A stretch of 64,000 bases of DNA from an uncultured Luteitalea sp. (GCA_934541105.1 CAKTDA010000001.1:434001-498000); one strand, 5' to 3'; counted from the first letter of the stretch, positions 8,009-17,771 are shown. The notes: generated by a model from the sequence alone, not told the origin. Numbers and translations: made by a program.

Positions 8009-9415
8009 ATGCAGACACCTCCATCGACCCGTCGCACGTTCATCAAGCAGGGCCTCGCCGGAACGGCCGGTGCGGCCGTCGGCACGCTGGGCCTCAGCGC
8101 CCGCTCCTACGCGCAGGTGCGCGGCGCCAACGACCGCATCGGCATTGCGGTCATCGGCGCGCGTAACCAGGGCACGGTCCACCTCGACAACTGGTGCAGG
8201 TTGCGCGACAGCCACAACGTGCAGGTCCGAACGGTGTGCGACGTGGACGAACACCTCTTTGCCAAGGCGGTCGCCCTCGTCGAGCAGAAGGCAGGCACGG
8301 CCCCGGCCACCGAGTGGGATCTCCGCCGCGTGTTCGACGACAAGGCCATCGACGCCGTGTCGATCGTCACGCCGAATCACTGGCACGCACTCGCGACCAT
8401 CTGGGCGTGCGAGGCGGGCAAGCACGTGTACGTGGAGAAGCCCGCGTCACACAACATCTGGGAAGGCCGCCAGATGATCGGCGCACGCGATCGTGCCCGC
8501 GTGCGCATGCAGGTGGGTCTCAACAGCCGCTCGGCACCTGCCGTCCGCGAGGCAATCGCCTTCCTGCGCGGGGGCGGCATCGGCGAGGTCTACATGGCAC
8601 GCGCGCTCTGCTTCAAGGCGCGCGACTCCTACGGCAGGAGCCCCGACGGCGAACCGCCGACCGGGTTGCACTACGACCAGTGGCTCGGCCCGGCGCCGTG
8701 GCGGCCGTACAACGAGAAGCGCGGGCACTACAACTGGCACTGGTACTGGGACACGGGCAACGGCGACACCGGCAACACCGGCCCGCACCAGCTCGACATC
8801 GCGCGCTGGGGCCTCGGCAAGCAGGAGCATCCTGTCGCGGTCTACTCGGCCGGTGGCATCTACGGCTTCGCGAAGGAGGATGGCACGCCGACGCCCGGGC
8901 GCATGGTGTACGGCGGCGTCGAAACGTACGGCCACGACAAGACCACGCAGGAGACGCCGAACACGCAGACGGCGACGTACACGTATGCCGATGGCACGCT
9001 GCTCGAGATGGAGACGCGGGGCCGCTACACCAACCACGAAGGCAGCCAGGGCCAGGAGGTCGGCAACCTGTTCTTCGGCAGCGAGGGCTGGCTCGAGATC
9101 AACGGCGACACCTGGAAGGCGTTCCGGCGTCGCGAGCGGACGCCGTTTGCCGGCTCGAAGGAGGGCACGCCGGACGGCAACCACTGGGCAAACTTCATCG
9201 ACGCCCTGCGGTCGGGTTCCGATGCCGACCTGCACTCCGACATCGTCGAGGGCCACCTGTCGACGTCGCTGTGCCACCTCGCGAACATCTCGTACCTCGT
9301 GAAGCGGTCCCTGACGTTCACGAGCGCCACCGAGCGCTTCGTGGAGGCACCGGATGCCGATGCCCTGCTGACCCGTGAGTATCGGGCGCCCTACATCGTC
9401 AAGGCGCAGGCATAG
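8009..9415 (+). CDS. Tat-exported Gfo/Idh/MocA-family oxidoreductase
   Basis: A 468-residue NAD(P)-dependent sugar oxidoreductase. The N-terminus has a twin-arginine signal (STRRTFIKQG, followed by a hydrophobic stretch ending ARSYAQ), implying folded export with its cofactor, as in glucose-fructose oxidoreductase. A Rossmann domain follows (IGIAVIGARNQG), with the EKP motif in YVEKPASHN, and then the large beta-sheet domain. It is somewhat longer than cytoplasmic members. A -10-like TATACT (7975-7980) and GGAAGG precede the ATG. Its substrate is not predictable. Confidence 0.88.
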   Translation: MQTPPSTRRTFIKQGLAGTAGAAVGTLGLSARSYAQVRGANDRIGIAVIGARNQGTVHLDNWCRLRDSHNVQVRTVCDVDEHLFAKAVALVEQKAGTAPATEWDLRRVFDDKAIDAVSIVTPNHWHALATIWACEAGKHVYVEKPASHNIWEGRQMIGARDRARVRMQVGLNSRSAPAVREAIAFLRGGGIGEVYMARALCFKARDSYGRSPDGEPPTGLHYDQWLGPAPWRPYNEKRGHYNWHWYWDTGNGDTGNTGPHQLDIARWGLGKQEHPVAVYSAGGIYGFAKEDGTPTPGRMVYGGVETYGHDKTTQETPNTQTATYTYADGTLLEMETRGRYTNHEGSQGQEVGNLFFGSEGWLEINGDTWKAFRRRERTPFAGSKEGTPDGNHWANFIDALRSGSDADLHSDIVEGHLSTSLCHLANISYLVKRSLTFTSATERFVEAPDADALLTREYRAPYIVKAQA

Positions 9416-9433
9416 GCGGCGACAGACGATCTC

Positions 9434-10423
9434 TCAGCGTGCGGGTGCCGCGACGTGCGGCGCCAGCGCGGCTGCGAGGGCGTCGTCTGACGCCGGTTGT
9501 GCGACGCCACGCGCGAGGGACCACCGCTCCTCGTGGCTCGCGCTGCCGCCAGGCGCGAGCGTGACGAGCGGGCCGAGCGTCTCGAGTTCGATGAACGCCC
9601 CGGCCGTGTACGCCTCGGTGTTCACGCCGAAGTCCGGATAGCGCGCCGCATCGTCCCAGTCGTACCGCTTGACGAACAGCAGGTCGTTGCGGTGGTAGGC
9701 CGCCCAACCCTGGCGGTTGGCGATGCCGACCTTCTGCGAGCCCGCACGGCTCGCGTCGGTGCGCAGCCGCACGAACTTCGGGCCGAACTGCCAGCGCGGA
9801 TCAGAGAGATCGGTATACGCCCACAGCGTCATCGCCCGCACCGGCAGCAGCGCATCGTCGTGGGATGCGTACGGCTCCTGCGGAACGATCACCGTGCCGC
9901 CCGTGTTCATGATCGTGAGCGCCCACGGCGACACCTCGATGTCCCAGAGGTTCCTGTTCACGAGGCGGTGACCGAGAACGACGCCCGTGCCCGTTTCGGC
10001 AAGCGTCACGGTCAGCACCTTCTCGATGCCGGTCTTCGGCTCGACCTGCTGCGTGAGCGTGACGGTGCGTCCCGCCACCTGCACGTCCACCGGGTCGTTG
10101 TCGGGCGAGTAACTGCGGGGCATGTGCTCGGGTGCGGTCCAGAGACGATGACCGCCCCACGGCTTCCACGTGCCGAGATCGGTCTTCACGGCGTCGTCGG
10201 GCACCCAGCCGAGGAGGTTGTCGCCCCCGATGAAGCCATAGCGCACGATGCGCGGCCCGATTGCGGTCGCGACAAGCACCTCGACCTCGCCATTTGCGAG
10301 CCGCACGCACTCGCCCTGCCCGGGGCAGGCCACGCGCTCCACGGTCACCTCCGCACCAGCCGGGCCCGCGAGCGCAAGGCTCAGGCCCGCCACCACCAGT
10401 CCTTCACGCACCATGCGCGGCAT
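9434..10423 (-). CDS. exported DUF4380-like protein
   Basis: A 329-residue protein with a signal peptide (residues 1-24, ending GPAGAE). The mature part resembles galactose-mutarotase-like proteins of the DUF4380 group: LANGEVEVLVATAIGPRIVRYG, a GHRLWTAPE block, then EVSPWALTIM. The beta-sandwich fold suggests carbohydrate binding, but no catalytic assignment can be made. It is convergent with the Tat-exported oxidoreductase 18 bp away, and divergent from the threonylcarbamoyl-AMP synthase gene across 70 bp. Confidence 0.65.
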   Translation of the reverse strand: MPRMVREGLVVAGLSLALAGPAGAEVTVERVACPGQGECVRLANGEVEVLVATAIGPRIVRYGFIGGDNLLGWVPDDAVKTDLGTWKPWGGHRLWTAPEHMPRSYSPDNDPVDVQVAGRTVTLTQQVEPKTGIEKVLTVTLAETGTGVVLGHRLVNRNLWDIEVSPWALTIMNTGGTVIVPQEPYASHDDALLPVRAMTLWAYTDLSDPRWQFGPKFVRLRTDASRAGSQKVGIANRQGWAAYHRNDLLFVKRYDWDDAARYPDFGVNTEAYTAGAFIELETLGPLVTLAPGGSASHEERWSLARGVAQPASDDALAAALAPHVAAPAR

Positions 10424-10481
10424 CTTACTCCCGTTGGTGAGCCACAGGCCGGCCGGCGCGCCACGCGTGGCCAGTGCCCGC

Positions 10482-10487
10482 TATGAT
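10482..10487 (+). promoter_or_regulatory. -10 box of the threonylcarbamoyl-AMP synthase gene (leaderless geometry)
   Basis: TATGAT lies 6 nt before the GTG at 10494, with no Shine-Dalgarno site between. The predicted transcript would begin at the start codon. Confidence 0.45.
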
Positions 10488-10493
10488 CGGATC

Positions 10494-11447
10494 GTGACAG
10501 AGCCGTCCGAGATCGCCGCGGCCGTGACTGCACTGCGCTCGGGCGGCGTAATCGGACTGCCGACCGAGACGGTGTACGGCCTGGCGGGCGACGCCTCCAA
10601 CCGCGATGCCGTCGCGCGCATCTTTGCCCTGAAGGGCCGCCCGGCGACGCACCCGGTGATCGTGCACATTGCCGACGTCGGGCAGGTCTCGCAGTGGGCG
10701 CGCGAGTTCCCACCGGCCGCCCGCGCGCTGGCCCGCCGCTTCTGGCCCGGACCGCTGACGCTCGTCCTGCCTCGTGCCGACAGCGTGCTTCACGAGGTCA
10801 CCGGTGGTCAGGACACGGTTGCGCTCAGAGTGCCCGCGCACCCGATCGCCCTCGCGGTGCTCCGCGCGTTCGGCGGCGGCCTGGCGGCGCCCTCGGCCAA
10901 TCGCTACGGGCACATCAGCCCCACGACGGCCGCGCACGTACGAGACGACCTCGGCGACGCCGTCCCGATCGTGCTCGAGGGCGGTCCCGCCGACGTCGGC
11001 CTCGAATCCACGATCGTCGCCTGCCTCGACGGCGAGGTGAGCATCCTCAGGCCCGGGCAGATCGTGGTCGCGGACATCGAGGCCGTGGCAGGGCCCCTGA
11101 CGAAGGCCCGCGCGACCGCACCGCGCGTCCCGGGCCGCGTGACATCCCACTACGCACCGCGCACGCCCCTGCACCTCGTGGACGGGGACGACCTCGACAG
11201 GACGCTTGCGACATTCCGGCAGGATGGACGGCGGGCTGCCGTGCTGGCGCCTCCCCGGACGGTCCCGCCGGCCGGCGTCACGTGGGTCGATGCGCCGGAC
11301 GCCCCCGAGGCGTATGCGCGGCATCTCTACGCGCTGCTTCGTGAGCTCGATCGGGCAGGCGCCGACGCGATTCTCGTGGCGCGGCCGCCGGACGGCCCGC
11401 GTTGGTATGCTGTGCACGACCGCCTCGGTCGCGCCTCGGCGCGCTGA
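10494..11447 (+). CDS. ywlC: L-threonylcarbamoyladenylate synthase (Sua5/YwlC type)
   Basis: A 317-residue enzyme that makes threonylcarbamoyl-AMP from threonine, bicarbonate and ATP, the first step of the tRNA t6A37 modification. The YrdC domain (about 5-190) shows GLPTETVYGLAGDA and KGRPATHPVIVH, the substrate-binding signature. The extra C-terminal part (from SHYAPRTPLHLV on) is the Sua5 domain, so this is the long form rather than the short TsaC form. The GTG start is preferred because a -10 box lies 6 nt before it and the conserved fold begins at once. Confidence 0.93.
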   Translation: MTEPSEIAAAVTALRSGGVIGLPTETVYGLAGDASNRDAVARIFALKGRPATHPVIVHIADVGQVSQWAREFPPAARALARRFWPGPLTLVLPRADSVLHEVTGGQDTVALRVPAHPIALAVLRAFGGGLAAPSANRYGHISPTTAAHVRDDLGDAVPIVLEGGPADVGLESTIVACLDGEVSILRPGQIVVADIEAVAGPLTKARATAPRVPGRVTSHYAPRTPLHLVDGDDLDRTLATFRQDGRRAAVLAPPRTVPPAGVTWVDAPDAPEAYARHLYALLRELDRAGADAILVARPPDGPRWYAVHDRLGRASAR

Positions 11448-11526
11448 GGCGCAGGACTGACGTGGGCGGTCGGCCGGCGCTGCCAGTGCAGGTCTGGCCC
11501 CGGCTGCCGATTGTCCGGGAGACGCA

Positions 11527-14500
11527 ATGCCCCGCCCTCTGTGCCTGGTTGCCGGGCGAAGCCGTGCAGGCCGATTCGGCCTGTTGGTAGCAGGACTCCT
11601 TGTCTGGTTCTGCACACTCCCCGTCCCGGCGCACGCCCTGGACCCGCATCGCCAGCTCTCGCAGTACGTCCGCCAGACGTGGGAAACACGCGACGGGCTG
11701 ATGCAGAACACGCTGCAGGTCGTCCTGCAGACGCGGGACGGCTACATCTGGATCGGCACCGAATCCGGGCTCGTCCGCTTCGACGGCGTCCGCTTCACGA
11801 CGTTCGATCGACACAACACGCCCGTCCTCCGGGACCACATGGTCCGGGCGCTCGCCGAGGGTCCCGACGGCACGCTCTGGATCGGGACGCACCCTGGCGG
11901 CCTGGTCCGTTATCGCGACGGCACGTTCAGTGCGTTCGGACGCGAGCACGGTTTGCCCGACAACCCGGTGTACTCGCTGCACGTGGACCGGAAGGGCACG
12001 CTCTGGGTGGGCACGTTCGGCGCCGGGCTCGCCTACTGGACCGGCACGCGCTTCGAGGTGATCGGCACACGGGACGGCCTGCCGCGCGAACACGTGCGCG
12101 CGATCTTCGAGGACCGCGACGGCGTGCTCTGGATCGGCACCGACGGCGGCGGACTGACGCGCGTGGTCGATGGCCACGTGGTCCCCGGCGACCCGGTGCC
12201 CGCACTGTCGGGCACGGTGGTCTGGACCATCGCCCAGGATCGGCACGGCGCGATGTGGTTCGGCACGTACGCCAACGGGGTCCATCGCTGGCACGACGGC
12301 CAGTTGCGGCGGTTCGACTCGGACGATGGGCTGCCATCGGACAACGTGTGGGCGCTGCGCGAGGACCGCGACGGCAACATCTGGATCGGGACGAGCGCCG
12401 GGGTGGCGCGGCTGTCGCACGGGCAGTTCGCGGCGGCGCCGGCAAACGACGTCTCCTGGCAGATGGCCGTTCGCAGCTTCTACGAGGACCGCGACGGTGC
12501 GCTCTGGGTCGGGGGCTACGGCTCGGGCCTGATGCGCCTGACCGACGGCGTCTTCACATCCTTCGGCGCGGCGGAAGGCCTGCCATCCGACCGCGTCTTC
12601 GGCATGCACCAGTCGTCGGACGGCGCGATCTGGATTGGCAGCGATGGCGGCGGCCTCAGCCGCCTGGCGGCCGATGGGAGCGTGGAGGTCTTCGGTCGGG
12701 CCCACGGGCTGCCGACCAACAGCGTGTGGGCGCTGACCACTGCGCCCGACGGGCGGCTGTGGGCAGGCACCGAAGGCGGGCTCTGCACGCGCATCGGCCG
12801 ATCGTGGCGCACGTTCACCGAGCGCGATGGCCTCTCGGAGGCGCGCGTGTGGTCGCTCACGTTCCTCCGCGACGGCACGCTCGTGGCGGGGACGTTCGCG
12901 GGCCTCGACCGGCGGGTCGGCGATCGCTTCGAACCGCTCGTCCCCGGCACACGCGCGTTCGACAGCGGCGTGCGCTGGCTGCACGAGGACCGGCAGGGCA
13001 ACCTGTGGATTGCCATCAACCGCGGCGGCCTCGGGCGGCGTGGTCCCGATGGCGCGCTGCGGATCTTCACGCGCGCCGACGGCATGCCGAGCGAGGAGGT
13101 GCTCTCCATCCACGAGGATGCGACGGGATCGCTCTGGGTGGGCACTCGCGGCGGCCTCGTGCTCGTGCGTGACGGCCGCCTGTCGGCGTTCACACCGGCA
13201 CACGGACTGCCAGAGGATGCCGTGATTGCCGCGCTCACCGACGAGCGCGACCGGCTCTGGGCCTCGAGCGAACGCGGGATCTTCCACGTGCCGATTGCCG
13301 ACCTGCTCGCGGTGGCGCGCGGCGAACGGCCACACGTGACGCCGATCTTCTATCACCAGCCCGACGGCGTACGCAGCGACGAAGGCACGGCCGGCTCGCA
13401 GGGCGTCGCGATGCGCGACCGCGGCGGCCGCTTCTGGTTCGCCACGCTCAAGGGCGCCGCCACGGTGTCACCCGAAGCCGTCACGTACCAGGACGAAGTG
13501 TTCGGCGCGCACATCGAACGGGTTTCGCTCGATGGCCAGGGCGTGGCCATGTCTGCGCCGTTCCCCGGGGGCGGCGTGCGGATCCCGAGCGGTTCGCGCG
13601 CGATCTCGATCGACTACACGACCCTGACGCCGTCGCAGGCCCATCGCGCGACGTTCGAGTACCGCCTGATTGGTGTGGACGACGACTGGGTGCCGGCCGG
13701 CGCCCGACGCGTGGCGTACTACACCCGACTGCCAGCAGGCGACCTGCGCTTCGAGGTGCGGGCCCTCAATCGCCATGGCCGCGCACTCGCGGCGCCGACG
13801 GTCTTGCTGCTCGAAGTCCAGCCGCTCTTCTATGAGACCTGGCAGTTCCGCGTGCTCGCGCTGCTGGCGTTCGCGCTGGCGGCCGCGCTTGCCGTGCGGT
13901 CCCGAACGGCCGTGCTGCGTGAACGCCATCGCGATCTCGAGCGACTCGTGGCCGAGCGAACGCGCGACCTCTCGCACGCCAAGCAGAAGGCCGAGGAAGC
14001 GAGCAAGGCCAAGGGCCAGTTCCTCGCCAACATGAGTCACGAGATCCGCACGCCGATGAACGGCATCATCGGCATGACCGATCTCGCCCTCGACACCGAC
14101 CTGTCGCCCGACGCGCGGCAGCACCTCGAAGTCGTGCGCGACTCCTCGCAGGCGCTGCTCCGCGTGATCAACGACGTGCTGGACTTCTCGAAGATCGAAG
14201 CCGGCAAGCTGGAGATCTCGCCGACCCGGGTGGACATCCGCGAGTGCGTGGACGGCGTGGTGCGGACGCTCGCATTCAAGGCCGAGCACAAGGGCCTCGA
14301 CTTCCGCAGCACCGTCGACGCCGACGTGCCCCGCATCGTCGTGACCGACGGCGACAGGCTGCGGCAGGTCCTGCTCAACCTGCTCGACAACGCGCTGAAG
14401 TTCACGAGCGACGGCTCGGTCCGTCTCGACGTACGACGGCGCGGCCTTGCCACCGACGATACCGTGCCGCTGTCGTTCGCAGTCGTCGACACCGGCATCG

Positions 14501-15153
14501 GAATCGCGCCCGCCAAGCAGGCGGCCATCTTCGAGGCCTTCACGCAGGCGGATGGCTCGACCACGCGCCTGTATGGAGGCACCGGGCTCGGCCTGTCGAT
14601 CTCCAACCGGCTCGTCCAGATGATGGGCGGGCAGATCACCGTCGCGAGCACGCCCGGCGTGACGACGACGTTCGGGTTCACGATCCCGGTGGGCGTGCCG
14701 CTTCACACCGAATGCGACACGTGCGGACTGCCCGAGGACGTCGCGGCCGACGCCGGAACGCTCCGCATCCTGCTGGCCGAGGACAACCCGGTGAACCAGC
14801 GAATCGCGCAGGCCGCCCTGTCGCGCGCCGGCCACCACGTCACGGTCGTCGGGGATGGACGCGCCGCCGTCGCGGCCATCGATCAGGAGCCGTTCGACGT
14901 GGTGCTGATGGACCTGCAGATGCCGCACATGTCCGGCTTCGAGGCGACGGCCGCGATCAGGACACGCGAGGCCCGGTTCGGGCTGCCGCGCCTGCCCATC
15001 GTGGCGATGACGGCGCACGCGATGGCGAGCGACGCGCAGCGCTGCCTCGAAGGCGGCATGGACGGCCACATCGCCAAGCCAATCCAGGTGAAGGCGCTGG
15101 CGTCGATCGTCAGCGGGCACGTCGCGCGTCACCGCGCGTCGGCCGAGCCGTAG
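11527..15153 (+). CDS. hybrid histidine kinase with Reg_prop beta-propeller sensor
   Basis: A 1208-residue membrane sensor. After a signal peptide (to about 38) come about a dozen two-component-propeller repeats built on DRDGxLWIGT-like strands (about 45-600), forming two periplasmic propellers. A Y_Y_Y domain follows (about 690-755), then one membrane helix (about 773-795), a short coiled coil, HisKA with H838 (SHEIRTPMNG), HATPase_c, and a receiver domain with D1129 (VLMDLQMP). There is no C-terminal AraC or LuxR DNA-binding domain, so the output must pass to another protein by phosphorelay. GGGAG lies 6 nt before the ATG. In other bacteria such sensors respond to polysaccharide fragments; the ligand here is unknown. 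Confidence 0.93.
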   Translation: MPRPLCLVAGRSRAGRFGLLVAGLLVWFCTLPVPAHALDPHRQLSQYVRQTWETRDGLMQNTLQVVLQTRDGYIWIGTESGLVRFDGVRFTTFDRHNTPVLRDHMVRALAEGPDGTLWIGTHPGGLVRYRDGTFSAFGREHGLPDNPVYSLHVDRKGTLWVGTFGAGLAYWTGTRFEVIGTRDGLPREHVRAIFEDRDGVLWIGTDGGGLTRVVDGHVVPGDPVPALSGTVVWTIAQDRHGAMWFGTYANGVHRWHDGQLRRFDSDDGLPSDNVWALREDRDGNIWIGTSAGVARLSHGQFAAAPANDVSWQMAVRSFYEDRDGALWVGGYGSGLMRLTDGVFTSFGAAEGLPSDRVFGMHQSSDGAIWIGSDGGGLSRLAADGSVEVFGRAHGLPTNSVWALTTAPDGRLWAGTEGGLCTRIGRSWRTFTERDGLSEARVWSLTFLRDGTLVAGTFAGLDRRVGDRFEPLVPGTRAFDSGVRWLHEDRQGNLWIAINRGGLGRRGPDGALRIFTRADGMPSEEVLSIHEDATGSLWVGTRGGLVLVRDGRLSAFTPAHGLPEDAVIAALTDERDRLWASSERGIFHVPIADLLAVARGERPHVTPIFYHQPDGVRSDEGTAGSQGVAMRDRGGRFWFATLKGAATVSPEAVTYQDEVFGAHIERVSLDGQGVAMSAPFPGGGVRIPSGSRAISIDYTTLTPSQAHRATFEYRLIGVDDDWVPAGARRVAYYTRLPAGDLRFEVRALNRHGRALAAPTVLLLEVQPLFYETWQFRVLALLAFALAAALAVRSRTAVLRERHRDLERLVAERTRDLSHAKQKAEEASKAKGQFLANMSHEIRTPMNGIIGMTDLALDTDLSPDARQHLEVVRDSSQALLRVINDVLDFSKIEAGKLEISPTRVDIRECVDGVVRTLAFKAEHKGLDFRSTVDADVPRIVVTDGDRLRQVLLNLLDNALKFTSDGSVRLDVRRRGLATDDTVPLSFAVVDTGIGIAPAKQAAIFEAFTQADGSTTRLYGGTGLGLSISNRLVQMMGGQITVASTPGVTTTFGFTIPVGVPLHTECDTCGLPEDVAADAGTLRILLAEDNPVNQRIAQAALSRAGHHVTVVGDGRAAVAAIDQEPFDVVLMDLQMPHMSGFEATAAIRTREARFGLPRLPIVAMTAHAMASDAQRCLEGGMDGHIAKPIQVKALASIVSGHVARHRASAEP

Positions 15154-15154
15154 G

Positions 15155-16021
15155 TCAGGCGAAGAGCGTGCGGGGATCCTCGCCGGCGCCGAGCAGGCGG
15201 CTGCCGTCGTACGTGTGCTGCAGGGCGCCCTCACGCCACTGCCGCAGTCGATAGATCGTCGCGAAGGTGTAGTCGGGCGCCGTCCCGCCCTGGCCGCCGA
15301 CCACTTCCCCGCCGCGCCGCACGTTGTCCTGCATCCACGCCGGCAGGAGCAGGTGATACGGATTGCGCTGCACCTCGCCGACGTGGAAGGACAGGGCGGC
15401 CATCATCGATGCGAGATCGTCGGCGCTCGACTCGACCATCAGGTTGGGCGTCGCCATCGCACCCCAGAACTCGGTCTCGACGACATGGCACGTGAAACCG
15501 GGGCCGAGCGACCGCAGTGCATCCACGAGCAGGTGGTGCGTGCCGATGTGCGAACTGTTCCAGTCGGTCTCGTGCGGGAAGAACACGACGGTCGGCCTGT
15601 GCTCGGCGAGGATGCGGGCGATCACCTCGACGCATCGTGCCCAGTGCTCCGGATCGCCGGCGCGCGTCTTCGCGTTGATGCGCTCGAGGCCGCCGGGCAC
15701 CGTCTGGACGAGGTCGAACCCGAGGTACTGGCAGGCAAGCGCGAGTTCGTCCCAGCGACCCTGCTGGCGTGCCTTGTTGCTGCCCTGCGTGACCGCGACG
15801 TTGACCACGCGGTGACCCGCCTCGCGCTGCAGGCGCAGTGCCAGCCCGCCGATGATGCACTCGTCGTCGGGATGCGGCGAGAAGACGAGCGCGCGGGGGG
15901 CGTCCGGGGCCACGGCCGGGTGCGCCGGCATCGGCAGGCCGCCGAGCGGCAGTTGCTTGCCGTCGCGCTGCACGCGCGCAATCGACTCGACGTAGTCGTG
16001 ATACGGCGTCGGTCCGCTCAT
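15155..16021 (-). CDS. PIG-L/LmbE-family deacetylase
   Basis: A 288-residue zinc-dependent de-N-acetylase. The metal and catalytic motif SPHPDDE lies at about 49-55 and the second metal-binding histidine in GTHHLL. The family removes acetyl groups from GlcNAc-containing small molecules or sugars. Its ATG overlaps the stop of the upstream ROK kinase gene by 4 nt (ATGA), implying translational coupling and a joint amino-sugar pathway. It is convergent with the propeller kinase, with a single base between the stops. Confidence 0.88.
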   Translation of the reverse strand: MSGPTPYHDYVESIARVQRDGKQLPLGGLPMPAHPAVAPDAPRALVFSPHPDDECIIGGLALRLQREAGHRVVNVAVTQGSNKARQQGRWDELALACQYLGFDLVQTVPGGLERINAKTRAGDPEHWARCVEVIARILAEHRPTVVFFPHETDWNSSHIGTHHLLVDALRSLGPGFTCHVVETEFWGAMATPNLMVESSADDLASMMAALSFHVGEVQRNPYHLLLPAWMQDNVRRGGEVVGGQGGTAPDYTFATIYRLRQWREGALQHTYDGSRLLGAGEDPRTLFA

Positions 16022-17424
16022 CGCGTCACCTCCGGCAGGCTGGCCGCCGCAATCGCCTGGCCGTGCCGCTTGTCCTTCTCGTCGGGCACGTGGAAGGTGA
16101 TGCGCGAGGCGAGTTCGGGGAACTCGACCTCGAGGACGTGCCGCGCGCCGTTGACGATGTCGTCGCCGCCGGGCCCTGACGTCACGCGCCCGAGCACGAG
16201 CACGTGCGCGATGTCGTAGAAGTCGGCGAAGTGCGCAACGCCGTACCCGAGATACGTGCCGATGGTGTCGTAGACCTGCCTGGCACCGGCGTGGCCCTCG
16301 GCGCGCAGCTTCTGCACGACCTTCAGCTTGTCGGGAAGGCCCATGTCGGCGGGCGTCTCGATGCCCGCGAGCGGGGCGAGACGACCGACCGCCTGCTGCG
16401 AGAAGTACTGCGAGCCGACGCCGTAGTCACCCGACCACTCGTCCACCGGTGCGTCGGGGTTGTAGGCGATGGGCACGAACGCCAGTTCGTTGAGCCATGA
16501 CGTGATGTTGCCGTCGGGCGTGACGTAGCCGGCGGCCGTGCTCGTGCCGAGCGCGATCCCGAGGATTGCGTTCCTGCCGAGCGACATCGACCCCGCAAGT
16601 GCCGTGACCTCGCCGTCGTTGACGACCTCGAACGGCACACCCTTCCAGGCCTCCTTGACCTCGAAGAAGATGCCCTTCACGCGCGACTCGAACAGGTCCG
16701 GGGGCACGCCGCGGAACAGCGACCCCGCCTTCACGCGGTTGTTGACGTACACGCCGGCCGCGCTGCCGCCTATGGCATCGACACGCGGCAGGTGCTCGGC
16801 CGCCTTGCGCAGCGAGTCCATGATGCCGTCGAAGTGGTACTGCGGATCCGGCTTGTGGTACGGGTCCCACACCGTCTCTTCGCTGAACACGACCTCGCCA
16901 TCGATCACGGCGGCGACCTTGCGATCGCTGCCGCCGAGATCGAAGCCGATGCGATGGCCTTCGAGGTGCCGTCCGAGCGGCTTTGTCACCGAGTGCTCGG
17001 CTGGCAGGTCGCTCGTGTGCACCACGGCAATCGGATGGTCGAACATCTTCGACGCGACGAGGTCCGCGTCGAAGCGCCCGGTCTCGGTGTCCGTGTAGTG
17101 CCGCGCGAGCGCGTCGGCGAGTTCGGGCGGCCCGTCGAGGTGGATCCGCCACCCACCGCGCGACCACAGCAGGAACTTCACGAAGCGTTCGACATACGCG
17201 ACGTTGCCGGCGGATGCGGGATGCGACGCGGGCAGCACCGCGATGTCGAACCGGAACACCGACCCGTCGGCCTGCTCGAGCGCGAGGCGGACGGGCACGC
17301 CGCCACCGGCGGCAGCCACCTGCTCGCGAAACGCACGGGCGGCGAGGACGGCGGGGCGGAACGCCGGATCGAGCACCGGCGTGACCTTGGGAGCGACGAG
17401 AGGCAGTCCGTTGAGGGTGTCCAT
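16018..17424 (-). CDS. ROK-family sugar kinase-like protein
   Basis: A 468-residue protein of the ROK/ASKHA fold. IGFDLGGSDRKVAAVIDG (about 155-172) is the first phosphate loop, followed by AIGGSAAGVYVNN and the second phosphate loop LGIALGTSTAAGY. About 140 residues precede the kinase fold, which is unusual. I do not see the zinc motif CxCGxxGCxE found in typical ROK kinases. The start is placed at the ATG 17424 rather than an in-frame TTG two codons upstream. It is coupled to the PIG-L deacetylase. Likely substrate is an amino sugar, but this is inference. Confidence 0.8.
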   Translation of the reverse strand: MDTLNGLPLVAPKVTPVLDPAFRPAVLAARAFREQVAAAGGGVPVRLALEQADGSVFRFDIAVLPASHPASAGNVAYVERFVKFLLWSRGGWRIHLDGPPELADALARHYTDTETGRFDADLVASKMFDHPIAVVHTSDLPAEHSVTKPLGRHLEGHRIGFDLGGSDRKVAAVIDGEVVFSEETVWDPYHKPDPQYHFDGIMDSLRKAAEHLPRVDAIGGSAAGVYVNNRVKAGSLFRGVPPDLFESRVKGIFFEVKEAWKGVPFEVVNDGEVTALAGSMSLGRNAILGIALGTSTAAGYVTPDGNITSWLNELAFVPIAYNPDAPVDEWSGDYGVGSQYFSQQAVGRLAPLAGIETPADMGLPDKLKVVQKLRAEGHAGARQVYDTIGTYLGYGVAHFADFYDIAHVLVLGRVTSGPGGDDIVNGARHVLEVEFPELASRITFHVPDEKDKRHGQAIAAASLPEVTR

Positions 17425-17534
17425 GATCAAGGGGTGCCGGCCATCGAGCCAGCGCGGCTACACACCATATCACCCTCGTCAGGAGATGGCGGGCACGGCC
17501 GCGCGCGGGCCGCTCCGCCGCCCCCCGCTCGCGT

Positions 17535-17767
17535 TCACCGGAGCCCTGCGCGACGCAGCAGCACCATCATCGGGCACCAGTTGGTCACGCCGGACTGGAA
17601 CAGATTCACACCCGCGAACAACGTCAGGTAGAACCAGGCCGGGCTGTGCAGCAGCCCGAGCAGCACCGACGTGATCACGACGGTCCCGGCAATCAGGCGC
17701 AGTCGCTGCTCGAGGGTACTCGTCGTACACGCCGTCGCGTGGGAACGTTCATTCGCTGTCTGTGTCG

Positions 17768-17771
<4 letters not shown>
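17535..17771 (-). CDS. DUF2892 (YgaP-like) inner-membrane protein
   Basis: A 78-residue protein: a polar N-terminal tail of about 20 residues, then LEQRLRLIAGTVVIT and two hydrophobic helices, the second ending FAGVNLFQSGVTNWCPM. This is the YgaP-like transmembrane domain, often found alone or fused to rhodanese; the TNWCPM cysteine is conserved in the family. Its ATG overlaps the RND permease stop by 4 nt (ATGA), so it is the last gene of the efflux operon. Confidence 0.85.

Noticed and set aside
11278..13356. 692-residue open frame on the minus strand opposite the propeller kinase and ywlC
   Set aside because: High-GC antisense frame. The translated sequence is arginine/alanine/proline-rich without domains and lies opposite clearly coding DNA on the other strand.
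13468..15234. 588-residue minus-strand open frame opposite the kinase core
   Set aside because: Antisense of HisKA, HATPase and receiver domains, which are certain on the other strand.
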